64,000 bases of DNA from Pholiota molesta (lineage: Eukaryota > Basidiomycota > Agaricomycetes > Agaricales > Strophariaceae): positions 1 through 64,000 of the forward strand of contig JACGCK010000026.1 of the NCBI GenBank assembly GCA_014925825.1. The letters are read 5' to 3'. Positions 1-12,738 of this stretch are shown piece after piece. Position numbers and translations under genes: made by a program. Every line of letters begins with the position of its first letter. Position 1 is the stretch's first letter. The notes under the pieces are model-generated. The model had not been told where the DNA came from, made no database searches, and saw only the letters and a program-made list of their open reading frames with translations.

Positions 1-700
1 GACCGCTTCTCGCCGACAGATTCCAGAAGAGGGACATCCTCTCGGCGTACTATCTCCATATCCATCAAAACTCGCATCCAAGTCTGAAAACTTCGTATAT
101 TGAGACCGTCGTTCGCATACTTAATTCACAGGATGTGCCGCGGCCATTCTACGATGGCTCTCCGAAATATTGCAGGAACTCGTATCGTCGTCATCCTTGT
201 CCAGATCCTGAAATCAACTTACAAGTCCTGCTATGTGTCAGAAACGTCATCTCACGGCGCACAGCCTTCAAATCCTAGATGTTGTGGTCGCATGGGCGCT
301 GCTCAACCGCCTGCTCACACCCTCGTTCCTCTCTATCCAAGAAGATTCGGATGCGGCCATATCCATTGAACATCAGCCATCTCCAAACTGGCATGCGGGC
401 TCTTCGGAAATTTGAGGCGTGGATCGCCGCTGGAAGGAGATCGAGCGCTGGAGCGCGTCAAGCTCTGCGCGGAGGGCATGATGACCGTTTTCAGCTCCGC
501 GCCGAATATAGCTTGGTTGCAGGGCATGTGTCCTAGATGTCCAAGGCGGTCTCGCTGGCTAGGGCTTTGGAGGTGCATCTGGCCACTTTGGGTGGGCCTG
601 GCAGTCGTGCTGATGCGAGAGAGGTGGTGGTTGGATTATTGGATGCTTATTATTGAGAGCGATTGGAATAGGCTGATGCAAAATTTCCAGGATGTTGACG
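1..700 (+). other. Unassigned coding-like stretch at the window edge
   Basis: Plus-strand frames here are open in overlapping pieces: about positions 3-275 in one frame, 230-415 in a second and 280-535 in a third. The composition looks coding (for example RFQKRDILSAYYLHIHQNSH near the left edge). No family is recognised, and no consistent intron chain joins the pieces. It could be the 3' end of a gene entering from the left, or a decayed gene. No function is proposed. Confidence 0.2.
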
Positions 701-877
701 ATAGCTGATGGTGAAGCCGATATCGAAAACGTCACAATGACCCACCATTCAATCGCAAACTTCCATCGGACGAAATGGCGCAGTATAATTATTGCAAACT
801 TTTCATGATTATGAGAATGGGCGTAGGTAAAATAGCGAAGCAACACAGAAAGATTCCCTAGAGCCGGTAAATACAAA

Positions 878-1713
878 TTAAACTTCAGAGGACGTCTTCT
901 CAATGTACTTGGACACCTCCTTTTCTGTCGTTGAGGGATTTTGGGGGCCAACTTCTTCGCCTTTGATAGGTACTCCACCAGCCCTGAACAGAACAGCGGC
1001 GGCGCTGAGACTGAAGAAGAGCGTGAACCATGGGAATATAGCAAAGAGTCTGACTAACATTGAACCTTGTTCGTTAATCTATACTCCATACTCCGAGAAA
1101 CCAGATGACGTACGGTATGATATTTTCTTATAAACCCCAGTGGACCCGGCAGCTGCCTCCGCCGACTTAACGAGAGAATCTGGGAGTTGGGTGGTACCGA
1201 TGAAGGCTGTAACCTTTGCTTGACGAGAGGTGAAGTAGACCATGTAGGGAACCCATGCTTCCGAATAACAGGGCGCAGAAAAGAAGGATGAGGTATGATT
1301 GAATTCGAAGAGCTCTCCTGATCAAGCCTTTGGTGAAGGGCAAGAACATGCCTATGAAGGACTTGGATATTATGATAGCGAGGATGAGATTGATGGTAGT
1401 GCCAGGACACCGACGTTGAAAATATCTGATAAAAAGATGAATAGTTCACTCTGTTGTGATAATGGATGACATACCGCTTGTGTCGATGTAGACAACTGCT
1501 GGCGCCGGTGCCAGTTTCCTCAACCTTGATTTCTGTTGGTTAGATTTGATCAAGGCGTTGAGACCTAACGAAATCAGGGATTCAGCCACTCGTCAGATTG
1601 GCATGTCTGGCTCAATAGTACCTACCAACGCCGGAAGAAATGACTGCAAAACACCATGCAAGGGCCAATGTAGCGGCGCGGGCGAACTTCAGAGGTTCAG
1701 CTGCAGGAGACAT
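878..1713 (-). pseudogene. Four-helix membrane protein pseudogene
   Basis: A five-exon minus-strand gene can be followed from an ATG at 1713 (MSPAAEPLKFARAATLALAW) to a TAA at 878. Exons carry, in order, a first hydrophobic helix, a short charged linker ending VVYIDTS, a second helix starting DIFNVGVLA, a third ending near VPYMVYFTSRQ, a hydrophilic loop and a fourth helix (FAIFPWFTLFFSLSAAAVLF) with a short polar tail. This four-helix layout resembles a fungal membrane-protein type with no name known to me. Two frame breaks interrupt it: a base seems missing near 1396-1404 (after GVLA) and one extra G occurs near 1247-1255 (ATGGGTTCCC). With both breaks it cannot make a full product, so it is called a pseudogene. 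Sequencing error is the alternative. Confidence 0.5.
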
Positions 1714-3002
1714 TGTGGAATGCTCGGGACAATCGACTGGGGGTCTTTGGTTAAGAAATGAGAAAATTCTGGAATGACAAACAGGATGCCCCGCTCTCTT
1801 TATCGGGTTCCCAGAGTTCATTCATACAATATGAATTGATGACAGGTAAATAGTCTCATTCCAAAGAACATCATTTTGGTATGCAGCTCCTCGATCTCCC
1901 AGTCATTCCAACTTGGGGCAGTCATGCGGTATATAAATTTCCTTTCTGGTTAGATCCGTCCTGCATGTTGGCAGTTGCCATTTTTGGTGAATACACAGAT
2001 TATGCTGTGAGCTCAGTATGAGGGCGCCTAACTTGGGGAATCACCTGCTGTTTGTCCGCTTTCCAGTGCCTTGATGTAAAACCGCCCAGGAACCGCCCAA
2101 AAACCTTACTTTCTCACTGGCAGTTTGTCTGCTAAAGGTTTGTCGACATATTATGGATCCGAATGGCCATGTACTCGTTATCCATTACTTTCTGATCTAT
2201 TTTCCCCAAACATTCATGCTACGTAATGGGTGTTAGATATTTGTCAAAAATTATATGTAGTGGTGCTAAAATACTTCCAGGCTTGAGCATGCCTTTATCT
2301 CACAGTTCTGTATTTTGATGGCCTTTATGTAAATGATTCTGCAATCTTCAAGACATCGAACGGAATTTTAATGGGTATGGATCAGAAGCTCTGCAGATAT
2401 AGGCTTGGACTTACTTGCTAATAATTCAAGTACAAAACCATGATTGTATCGTTGATGCCTCAGAGCGATTTATCCAGGAAGCGTACAGAGTCAGCACTCT
2501 GGAGTCAGCGGGAGGCTTACCCGAATAGATATCTATCGACAATGCTATGTAACTGGCTTTTCAACTCCTTCCAGAACGCAGAATTTACGGCAGAACCAAC
2601 ATCTGAGCACACCTGACCCTTATCTTATATCTTCAATGTCAATGTCTAATTGCTTAAGTACCCTTATATTCTGATAATAAGTCGTGTGACACTTCTCCCC
2701 TCTAAGAACGACAATTCAATCTTAGGACTTGAACCTTTAAAATTGGAAATGACGTCGACAGTCGGAGCTCAACTGCTCTCATTCTCCTCACGTAGTGGCC
2801 CTGTTCACACCCTGCAAAATTACAATCTTATTTTTCAAGTATAAGTATGATATGAGCGAAGGGTAGGGCTTTATCAAACAAAGATTAGATATCGATGATA
2901 CAAATTTGATGCCACATATTTCTTCATTTGGAAATCCATGATTGTCAAGTTTATTTTAAGATTCAGCGCCTAACCGTTATAGCCTGGAAAAGTTTATTGC
3001 GT
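1714..3002. other. Gene-free interval
   Basis: AT-rich sequence between the membrane-protein pseudogene and the xylanase remnant. Only short unconvincing frames are present, with no domain, repeat or RNA gene that I can support. Confidence 0.5.
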
Positions 3003-3542
<540 letters not shown>

Positions 3543-3704
3543 TTCTCTTCGAACAAAGTGTTAAACCTTTGAGGATGAAGGAGGTAGGGACAGTCTCATC
3601 AATTTTATATGGTGGAGTGGATCCTACAGGCACCGCTTCCTCGCCACGTTTTCGACGACAACATCAGGGATAATTTTATCTTCCGCCAAGACTATTCGCT
3701 GCAG

Positions 3705-3712
3705 TCAATTGT
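3705..3712. repeat. Left target-site duplication of the hAT-like element
   Basis: TCAATTGT, identical to 4610-4617 on the other side of the element. Confidence 0.8.
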
Positions 3713-4609
3713 AGGACCCCCGAATATACATCTAAATGCCTGATCCCAAAAATGTGGAAAAACCCGATTTTTATCCAAACCAAATTTGCCAAAATTTATC
3801 CGATTTTGGCATCAGGGTGGGCCGAAATGTAAAATTTATCCAAACTTTGGCTCAGGCATCCAATTTTTCGGTAGGACTCGATTTTTCGCCTTGAGAAATG
3901 GAAATTTTATCCAAATTTCGGCTCAGGCATCTAATTTTTCGGTAGAACTCAAATTTTCTCTTTCTGGGCCTGCGGCGCCATTTTCAAGACAATACACTCA
4001 AAACATACCAGGTAAACCAAGAGATGGGCTTAGAAACAGGGTATATATCAAAGGAAACAAGAAATTACAATAAAACTTGTGTGTCTGAATAGACTGTTTA
4101 TTCAATGTCGTCACCCTCGTCGTCCGATCCTACGTGCATAGTAGTCGCAGTTGCTTTTGGTCATTTCTGGAAATTCTTCATTGCTTCAGCAATCTTCTTG
4201 GGCTGAGATTTGAGGGATTTGAAAACCTTCGCATCATCTGCTGATACTTCGAGATTTCCTTTGACTGTACGTATTCTTGTCGACATGCCACGATGCGTAC
4301 CGACTCGGAGTTCTGAAAAGCATCCTGAAAATGAATCTGGACATCACAGTCTGTCAATTAAGTGTGGGTTACATTGGAATATTTTCGGTTGTCGTGTTTG
4401 ATCCTCAGCCAGGGCTAATTTTTATCCAAACTTAGTGCTCATGCCATGGCCTCGCTGCCAAAATTTATCCAACTAATGTCTTTGGCATTTTGGTCCAAAG
4501 ACCCAATTTCTATCCGATTTTTGGGAAATAGCCCTGTGGCTATCTCAAAAAATTTCTCAAATTCTATCCGAATTTGGATCAGCTGGCTTGGGGTATATTC
4601 GGGGGTCCT
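3713..4609. mobile_element. hAT-like non-autonomous DNA transposon (897 bp)
   Basis: The segment begins and ends with perfect 17-bp inverted repeats (AGGACCCCCGAATATAC at 3713-3729, its reverse complement at 4593-4609). It is flanked by the same 8 bp, TCAATTGT, at 3705-3712 and 4610-4617. An 8-bp target duplication with short inverted ends fits the hAT superfamily. Inside there is no transposase frame. Instead there are iterated motifs of the type AAATTTATCCAAA, CGGCTCAGGCATC and AATTTTTCGGTAG near both ends, consistent with subterminal transposase-binding repeats. Intact inverted repeats and target duplication suggest a fairly recent insertion. Assignment to hAT rests on duplication length and layout only. 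Confidence 0.8.
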
Positions 4610-4617
4610 TCAATTGT
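4610..4617. repeat. Right target-site duplication of the hAT-like element
   Basis: TCAATTGT, identical to 3705-3712. Confidence 0.8.
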
Positions 4618-5825
4618 CCACATGAGCAAGAGCGACCTTGAGCAATGGTCATCTCAGCGGGCCGTTTGCGTCTCGTGGAGCAGAGCTGGTCGCCTATTTA
4701 GGCTTCAAAAATAGGTACGATGAAGAGAGAGCAAATTCTCCGTATTCTTCTGCCAGTGACCGAAGGTTTATCCGCGTAGTATGCTGTATGGAAAATTATT
4801 CCAATATCGACTGACTGTTGGTGACGCGGTTGAATTTAACCGAGAGTTGACGCGAAGGCATAAAGAGGGGAGGGCATTGAATTTCGGGCAAAAGTCGGGC
4901 ACCGTCCACTTTGATATAAAGTGGTATATGGACACTTCTATCATTTGACTGACTTTTTCGATAATTGGGATTACGCAGAGCGGCGCCGGGAGTATTTACA
5001 GGATGCTTCTATTATTTAATAAAGCAGTTATAAATTGACGCGCATGTCTAGGTCGTTGAACTTGAGATCTTGAGAGCTTGGGAGCATAGATATTTGGGGA
5101 ACATCTTACAAACTAATGAATCATCATCTGAGTGGATATTCCGATGGGCAAGCACATACGACCTACTCAAATATAGATTGAAGAACCACATAGCCGACAC
5201 ATGGATGTCTATATCAAGAACTATACTGGTGCTGGCGAGTTGACAGTGATTCTCCGGAATATTAATCCAGAGTGATATTATAATAACCAGAGACATGGGT
5301 AGGTTGCGGGTAGGTAACCTCGAGCATGACATGAGTTTATAGCGCGAGTCTCCCGATGCTTGGTATTTCTAAACAGGATAGGCCGACATGGGAAACTTCA
5401 AGTATATACTGAATTTGTACTGAATAGGTTACTAGAATACTCATGCACATGGGCAATGAGATTAATGAGATACTAATTTTGCGATACTTCTGCTAATAAT
5501 AGACACGTTAAGAAAAGCGTCCAGTTCGCTTCCGTAAACACACATGCCACTAGATGCCACTCTGGCAGTCTGACATGATAAAGATTGCCTATTATCATAC
5601 GTGGCCATCAATGTACGATACACTGTGCCCCTAGTTCTATTCTAATCAGACCCACAGAGCGATGCGAACTGAATTAACCACGAGGTCGAATGTTGGAAGA
5701 TGTTAAGGCCGTCCCAAGGCTTTTGGTCCTGCTTCGGGATTACCTCGTCAACTACTCATTGCACCTTGACGTAGGAGGTTAGCGGAGCGGATGATGTTGT
5801 TGGAATGCAGACATGATGGCATTAA
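4618..5825. other. Gene-free interval
   Basis: AT-rich sequence between the hAT-like element and NDC1. No supported gene, repeat or RNA was seen. Confidence 0.5.
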
Positions 5826-8157
5826 TCATGAGTAATCAAGAAATAGCTGCAACTTGTTGGCTGTCCTAGGAGGAAACTTGAATGCTGACAGCTTGTCTCC
5901 AAACGTGTTCACAATCAGTTGGATGCCTTCCTTCAATCCTGAAATACGCACACGTGGTCAGAATGACACATGAAGCGGAGATGAGAGGTACGTACCATCG
6001 CCAACATGGATGAGAATTTCCTTTGCCTTCTGCGTCTCAATAACATCGATCTCTCTTTCCTCCTTTTCTTTGGGAGAAGCAGTGGGAGCCAATGGCTCGT
6101 TATGAGCAGCTAATTCAATCTGGTACTGCTCAACCGATGAGAGGAAAGAAATCATGGCTTCTAAAATTTTAGGGATGTCCCGCTGGACGACCCCAAATCG
6201 ATCTTCCGTCAGTGAAGCGCTAGTCAATCGGGATAACGCTTTGAAGACCATCAGAGAAGCATTGCAAAAGACGAACAGCGGTACTCACCATCAATAACAA
6301 TGATATCCATCTCCCAAAACGGCAACGAGGCTTCGACAACTCTGCTCTTGCGACTTTCGTTCAACCACGCCGAGAAGCCACCAACGACTTCCCTCAACAT
6401 GACCGGAGAATAGTTAGTCCCAAATTTGGCAGCGAAGGCCAAAGCATCATGTCTCCATCGACTGCCGAGTCCGGTCACGCTCTTGACATTCTTCTTCGTC
6501 TCCTCCGTGATGGGCGACACCACCCTATGTTCAACGCTCCTAAATAGTTCTGGTACATGTGTGGCATTGGCGCTGATATCTATGGCTTTAGCAATAGGGC
6601 CGTCGGATGCCAGCGCATCTAAAGCCGCCTGGCCCGGCGATTCCGGAGTGGTTTTGAATACTCTATTCCTTAGAAGAGGCGTGGGGGTAGCAATCGATGG
6701 AGTATCGACAATTTTGGGTTGGGGTGGTGCAGGGGAGGGAACCACGGGCTCGGGTTGACCTCGGCGGAGAAACGTCTGATAATCGCGACCGAGGACGAGG
6801 AGGGTCTGGCGTGAGAGAGAAGCCCACAAATTGAGCGAGCTTTTTTGGTCACCAAAGAGTTCTGTTCGTCTTGCGCTGGCACTTGCCGAAGTATCGATAG
6901 CTAATTCTCGAAGCTCTGAGAATGCGAAGAAAGCGAAGACCCTATCTTCTGAGGAAAGTCCAGAAACTAATGTTGTGTTGGGATCTGCTGATAGTGTGGC
7001 AATCGGTGCTGTTTCGACGATAGCTTCATCGAAAAGACGGTCAACAAATTCCCAGACAAAAAATGTACTGAAGGCCAAAAACCACGCCCTGAAAAACAAT
7101 TGGTAGTGTCGTAGTGGGAGGGATATCGTCCAGGGGCCCTTAAGGAAATGGGCAGTGAATGGGCGAAGGATGAATGAGAGGATGGGAATTTTGTATAGGA
7201 CTGGTAGCCAGAATCGCAGAACTGCGAAAATCAAAGCTGCTAAGGCTATTGCGAAAGTAGTGAAAATGGCAGAGATAAACCAGTTCAAGAGGATTGCGAC
7301 GTATATCGGGGTTTTCTTTTGAACCCGCTTTAGTATTGTTAGCACAGGTCATGTCAAACACCAAATCTGATTGTATAACTCACTGTAAGCGACCATTTAT
7401 ACACAAAACGATCAATTGTAGCACCCCGTAAAGCAAAAGCTAGCGCAATAGAAAGTTGTGTAATGACCAAGAATAATAGGCGTCCGTTCAAATAGTGAGG
7501 GTGTTTCCTGTAGCGGTAAATGTCAGCAGATAATATGACTGTAGCGACTGCCACTTACTTTGATTTCACGAATAAAGTTAGTTTTGGATCACCATACGTG
7601 TCGATTTCATAAGCATACACCATAATAAGATGTATTACCAGAGCAGATATTGCGGAAATCAGATATACGATCGTAGCAACTTTTGTGCTTGGTTGAGAGA
7701 GTGCGTGTTTCACAATGGCAAGAGGGGAGGTTGCACCGGATCGATGTGCTGGAACGCGAAAAAGTTAGTTCAAGTATTATTCAATTGATTTGTGATGCTT
7801 ACTGGACAAGTATATCTTTCGTAGAACTGAGATGGGCAGAGCCACTGAAAACCAGGCCAGAATGGTGGAAAACAGTACCCATGGACTCATCGGCAGCGTC
7901 AAAGCCCCAAGGAAACCGAGTTTCTCCAAGCATCCATTCTGCCAGTACGCCCATGTAGTGAAAGTGATCCAGGTAGCCGCTCCAGATGCCAACAAGACGA
8001 ACCTCAGACGATGTCGAAACAGCGCTTTTACAAGAGGTTCATATGCTTCACTTGCTGGTGGGATAGAGGGAACAGCCCTGTTGGATATTGTAGACGTTAT
8101 TGCTCGCACAGGCGTTCCCGTTCGTGAAGTTGATGCATTGAGCGCTGGTATCGACAT
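5826..8157 (-). CDS. NDC1: Transmembrane nucleoporin NDC1
   Basis: Six exons join in frame (8157-7803, 7748-7559, 7507-7384, 7327-6289, 6238-5996, 5938-5826) and give 687 residues. Ndc1 anchors nuclear pore complexes and, in yeasts, spindle pole bodies in the nuclear envelope. The N-terminal part is a set of hydrophobic helices (LRFVLLASGAATWITFTTWA, later YVAILLNWFISAIFTTFAIA). It is followed by the family block SDPNTTLVSGLSS plus FFAFSELRELA, a Pro-rich variable region and a C-terminal soluble domain (SRLTSASLTEDRFGVVQ, then GLKEGIQLIVNTFGDKLSAF). The start at MSIPALN was chosen because the upstream in-frame extension is Cys/Arg-rich and unlike the family. All introns are short with GT..AG borders. 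Length and order match fungal NDC1 proteins, and nothing appears broken. Confidence 0.9.
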
Positions 8158-10255
8158 CGAGTTCGTCCTCGTCGTCGCCGTGCGGTGTGCACTGGTGTGG
8201 TTGGTCGTTACAAAAGCGCGCGCCTCGTCACGGCACGTACAGTCACGATTGCACATTAATGTCACATCAGACAATCACGTTCATCGAACCTCCACCTTGC
8301 CTCCACCACAGCCATTTACTGCGAGCCGTCAAATTCTTTCAAATTCTCTTATAACTGTCACTGTCAATCCACTAGTCTTTACGTCTATAATCCAAGCATG
8401 ACTATCGCTAATGTACTCTACAACTCGGGCTTTCAGTCATTGGCACGAGGCTTTTCCGTCACTATACTCAAGGCCTTCTTGTCAACACGGGCCCGCATAA
8501 CCTTCGATGTTTGCCTAGGTCTAGATCTGAGGCTCAAATATCTAGGCCTAGGCCTCGCTTTGTCTGCGAGGAATCAACCAAAGAGATATCTGTTCCCTAG
8601 TTCGCCACATTACCATGTGCGAGGTGCACGCACCTTGACGCGATAAATTATGGACATCTGCACCAGCATGTTGAACTATATAGCAGTTTCTGAGCTTACT
8701 TTGTCTCCCAGCTTTAATGGGTAGTCTGCATGCAATCACTCAAACTCGAAGGGGATCGTGGACAGACCTGGAGAACTATTTATCAGCTATCCTACCGGTG
8801 TCTCCAGCCGAAGTGTTTCTTGGGATGAACGGCACTGAACGCATGACTGTATCCGAGGAATTCTTTTGTTTGCATGTTCGCATGTACATAAATTTGGATT
8901 ACTGTACGGACGAACGGCAATTCGCATTTATCTACAGAATCAACAGACCTGGTGCCAGCCTGATACTAAAACGACCGTGAAGACTGTTTCCACGACTCAA
9001 TTACCCTCATCTACGAATGCGGAAAGATTTTCTTTCCAAGTAATGCTGGAAATTTCTTCATTGCCTGTCGTTGAGAGCAGGTACTTGCTCTTACTCAGAT
9101 TCTTACAGTGAAGATGCATTGAACAAGGACCACCTTAAAGCTAGTAAGTACCGTGATGAAGTCTATTTATTTCGCTCGCAACTTGAAACTTATGTATACA
9201 CCCACGTGCAATATAAATTGCCTCGCATCTCCGGCGCCCGCGCTCAGAGTCGGATGTATACAAGCATGTATGAGATACAGATGCAACAGGATACAACCAG
9301 ACTGCGCACGGATGGTTATATCATTCATCTTTTCTCCCAAAGATATAGACCCCATTACATGGTATAAAATAGTGCTCACGTACCACGCGTAGGGACTCCT
9401 CCAGTCTTTCAGATGGTCCACTTGTGAAAGTTTATCAACTATTTTTATCTCTTAGCAATCGCAAAAGCTCACGTAGTCCCGAATCCTGAGGCCCGATCTC
9501 TTTGATTTTATTCTTGTAGTGATATTCTCTCCAGATCTGATGATCCCCGTTGATTGTTACAGGTCGCCAGTTGAAGTGCCTTGGAGCACTGATAACTTCA
9601 TTATATAGACAACGCGCGTGAGTGCACAGTTGTTTTCCGTGACATGGGTATCTTCTTTCTCTTTCCCATGAGACATCTCTCGGCACCGATCCTCCGCTCC
9701 CGTTTCTGCTCATCCACGTAGTTCTGATCTGCCATTGGGTGTGTATGTATGACCAGATATGGGAATCGCCTGTCACTCGAGTCTCGGCACGATCTAAATA
9801 TAGAGAAAGAGCGGGACAATTTACTGTAATGTTGCCTTTATCATTTTTTGACCGTCATCTTAATGAAGAGCCACACAGCAGGCGATTGAAGAGTGATGGC
9901 GCACACGAACGGTGCCAACTACCATGAGGTATAACGTCAGTGCTTCTTGTATGCTTATCATTTATCGCCGTTCTCCGAAACTATTTCCAAAACTTCAGAC
10001 GGCGCGTTAGAACTTAGAACACCGAATTTAGGGCACGATACCTTCTCTTACCTTCCATATCTGCACTCACAGATTTTATGCACGGTAAACCCCTTCAAAC
10101 AAATGCTCCGATTTATCTCCTTTTGCAAATTTTACATCTAATCAAACTTTTTATACCGACACTGACACGCATTGCAGGGGCTTATGAATTCCGCTCATTT
10201 ACACGCCTGTGATAGTTTCACTCGTCCACCCTTCTAGCTACACCACCACCTCGTC
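8158..10255. other. Long gene-poor interval upstream of NDC1
   Basis: About 2.1 kb between the start of NDC1 and the oxidoreductase gene. Only short, mutually inconsistent frames occur on both strands, with no domain signal. It presumably holds the NDC1 promoter at its left end and the oxidoreductase promoter at its right end, where a TATA-like TTTTTATACC lies near 10148. Confidence 0.4.
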
Positions 10256-12076
10256 ATGCGCTTTCGCAATGCCTTCTTTCTGGCAGCCGGATTCTTCAGT
10301 ACGACCTTCGCCCAGCTCAACGCAAACAACACTGTAGCGTTTAGAAGTGCTTCGCGGACATGCTCTCTCCTCCGAAGCTCTCTCGGATCGGACATTGTGC
10401 AATCCTCAGGTACTGAGTACCAGGCCAGTGCAGGAAATGCCTGGAGTCTATTCAACACCGAAGATCTTCCACCATGCATCGTATTTCCACGGGACGCAAC
10501 GCATGTTCAAGTCGCAATGGCGGCGATATTTCGCGATAAAATTCGTTACGCTGTGCAAGCTGGCGGCCACAGCGCCATGACGGGGTGGAACAGGTATGTC
10601 CGTCTTAATTCCGTGCCACACATAATTTGATTTTTTCTCAGCGTTGCGGACGGGATTCTCTTTTTTTTCTCGCACATGCAGAACGTGACATACGATCCAA
10701 TCAGTGATACGATTACCCTGGAGCCTGGAATTCACTGGGGCGATGCTTTAACCCAGCTGTCTCCCCTTGGTGTCGCGCCTCTGGGTGGGAGACTTGGGTA
10801 ATAACCTGTTTAATAAAAGGTTGAATTTTGGACTAACTTATCATCATACAGTGATATTGGGACGGGATTGCTTCTTGGTGGAGGACTTAGCTATCTTTCC
10901 GGAGAACATGGCTTCTCTTCGAACGCATACGTTGAGCTAGATGTTGTGTTGGTTACAGGGAAGCTCGTAACAGCAACTGCTACCAACCAGTACTCCGATC
11001 TGTTTCGCGCGTTAAAGGGTGGTGGAAACCGCTTTGGAATTGTCACTCGGTATCAAGTGAAAGCCGTCCATGTCGGCACAAGTGACGACACAAACTTCTT
11101 TGGGGGATTAATATCGGTACGGTCATATTAGAAATATCCCAAGTGATTCGGACTCACCAAAAGTCTAGTATCCCAACTCGTCCGCCGAAGCGCTCATTAA
11201 TGCCACAGCTAAATATGTTGGTACAGTCAACGATACCAATGCGTGTAAGTCTTTGTGCCATGTATAGATCCACGATCAATTTTGATTTATGAACGCCAAA
11301 CTAGCTATTTTAATGGCGTTCACAAATTCGGTTAATGGCAGCGAGATAACCGCCAGCCATATTCTGACGCTATTTTACCATGGATCCTCCCTCCCAACAA
11401 GCATTTTCGGAGACTTCCTTTCCATCCCATCAACATTCTCTCAAATTGGTCCTGTCAGCTATATCGACGCTAACAGCATACTCGGGGCAGGAGCAGACAG
11501 AGGCTTTGGTCAACTTTTCGGTGCTTCCGCTTTCAAAGGTGGCGTCGTTGAACAGTATGCAAACGCCTTTAGAGCTTGGACCGAGTACACCGAAACCATT
11601 CAATCTGCCTTGTCTGGGACTGTACTCGCGTTCACTCCGATAATTGACGCCCAAATACTTGCCGGTCAGGCGAACGGTGGTAATCTCATGGACCCTCCTC
11701 GAGGAAATTATGCGGCTGTCCAAATCCAATCGCAAATGTTGGAGGGCGTTCTGACATTGCCCAGCTTCGTTCAAACAGCAAGAAATACATTATTTTCTCA
11801 GTGAATGCATTCATTAAATCTCCAGGAACTCTCACTAACTATGTATAATGTCGTAGGATTCCTCGGTCACCCGGTGTCCCATTGTACATCAATGAGTGTG
11901 ATGCAGGACAAAATGTCTTCGCGACGTACGGCAAGTTTAACGAGTTGAGAACGACATATGCAAAATACGATCCAACACGGTGAGGCTCGTTCTCTGACGC
12001 CTGCTCTACTGTCGTTACTCAGCCATCCTATCCTAGATTCAATGTTCGCTTCACAGATGGCCCTATTGGTCTATGA
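10256..12076 (+). CDS. Secreted FAD-linked oxidoreductase (BBE-like, FAD_binding_4)
   Basis: Seven exons (10256-10593, 10642-10797, 10852-11116, 11169-11244, 11305-11800, 11857-11979, 12037-12076) join in frame to 497 residues. A signal peptide (MRFRNAFFLAAGFFSTTFAQ) is followed by a PCMH-type FAD domain: PPCIVFPRDATHVQVAMAAI, QAGGHSAMTGWN (the His is the usual site of covalent FAD attachment), and GRLGDIGTGLLLGGGLSYLS with ALKGGGNRFGIVTRY. The C-terminal berberine-bridge-like tail reads YINECDAGQNVFATYG and ends FTDGPIGL. The second covalent cysteine of bicovalent berberine bridge enzymes is not evident, so a single flavin linkage is inferred. Such enzymes oxidise sugars, alcohols or secondary metabolites. 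The substrate cannot be read from sequence. No partner genes of a biosynthetic cluster are adjacent. Confidence 0.85.
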
Positions 12077-12738
12077 GTTGTTTATAGTCATTTTTCAGGC
12101 GCTGGACCTTTTAAACTTGGTTTGATTATATCCCAAAAACGAAGCGCTGACTTTCGGTCGACTCATTCGTAGTCTGTGATGTATATAGAGTTTTGAGCTG
12201 ATTTATAATACATAACTATGATGTATATTTCAATATTATCAAATTTCACTGAATGCTATATCTATGTGCATCAATATCACCTCAATCGTCCAGAATTAGG
12301 ATACGCAGACCAATGATTGACCAATAATTGGTATTGACTGTAGTATAGACTCGGTTAAGGGAAGAAGCCTAATAAGCGCTGAAATCTTCGTGACGGAAGG
12401 TAAGCAGAGAATACCTGAGCTTGAAGGCTGTAGTGTATAACAACTGTATAAATCCGCGAAATAACCACGGAGCACAAGACGAGCACAAGACCAAGCAATG
12501 GGAAACTATTTATAGATGAGTACTTGAGTTTTCGTGCCACTCGGTCCTTGCTCGGTCGTCGTTTGAATTCGGCAACAACGACAGTCTATTACATGGTCTT
12601 CTATAAAATAGTCAGCCAAAATTAATATATCCTCCTCTGAGTGTCTGTTGCCCCTAACCAGCTTTTCCAGTACAAAGGCCTTCTATCACTCCGCCTGGTA
12701 TTCGACTCCTTCATAAGTTCGAGGCAATACAGCTTCGA
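12077..12738. other. Intergenic interval
   Basis: AT-rich 3' region of the oxidoreductase followed by the promoter of the next gene. A TATA-like CTATAAAATAG lies near 12600. Confidence 0.4.

Noticed and set aside
3786..4401. Short frames inside the hAT-like element as a transposase
   Set aside because: They consist of translated AT-rich repeats, lack any transposase motif and are too short.
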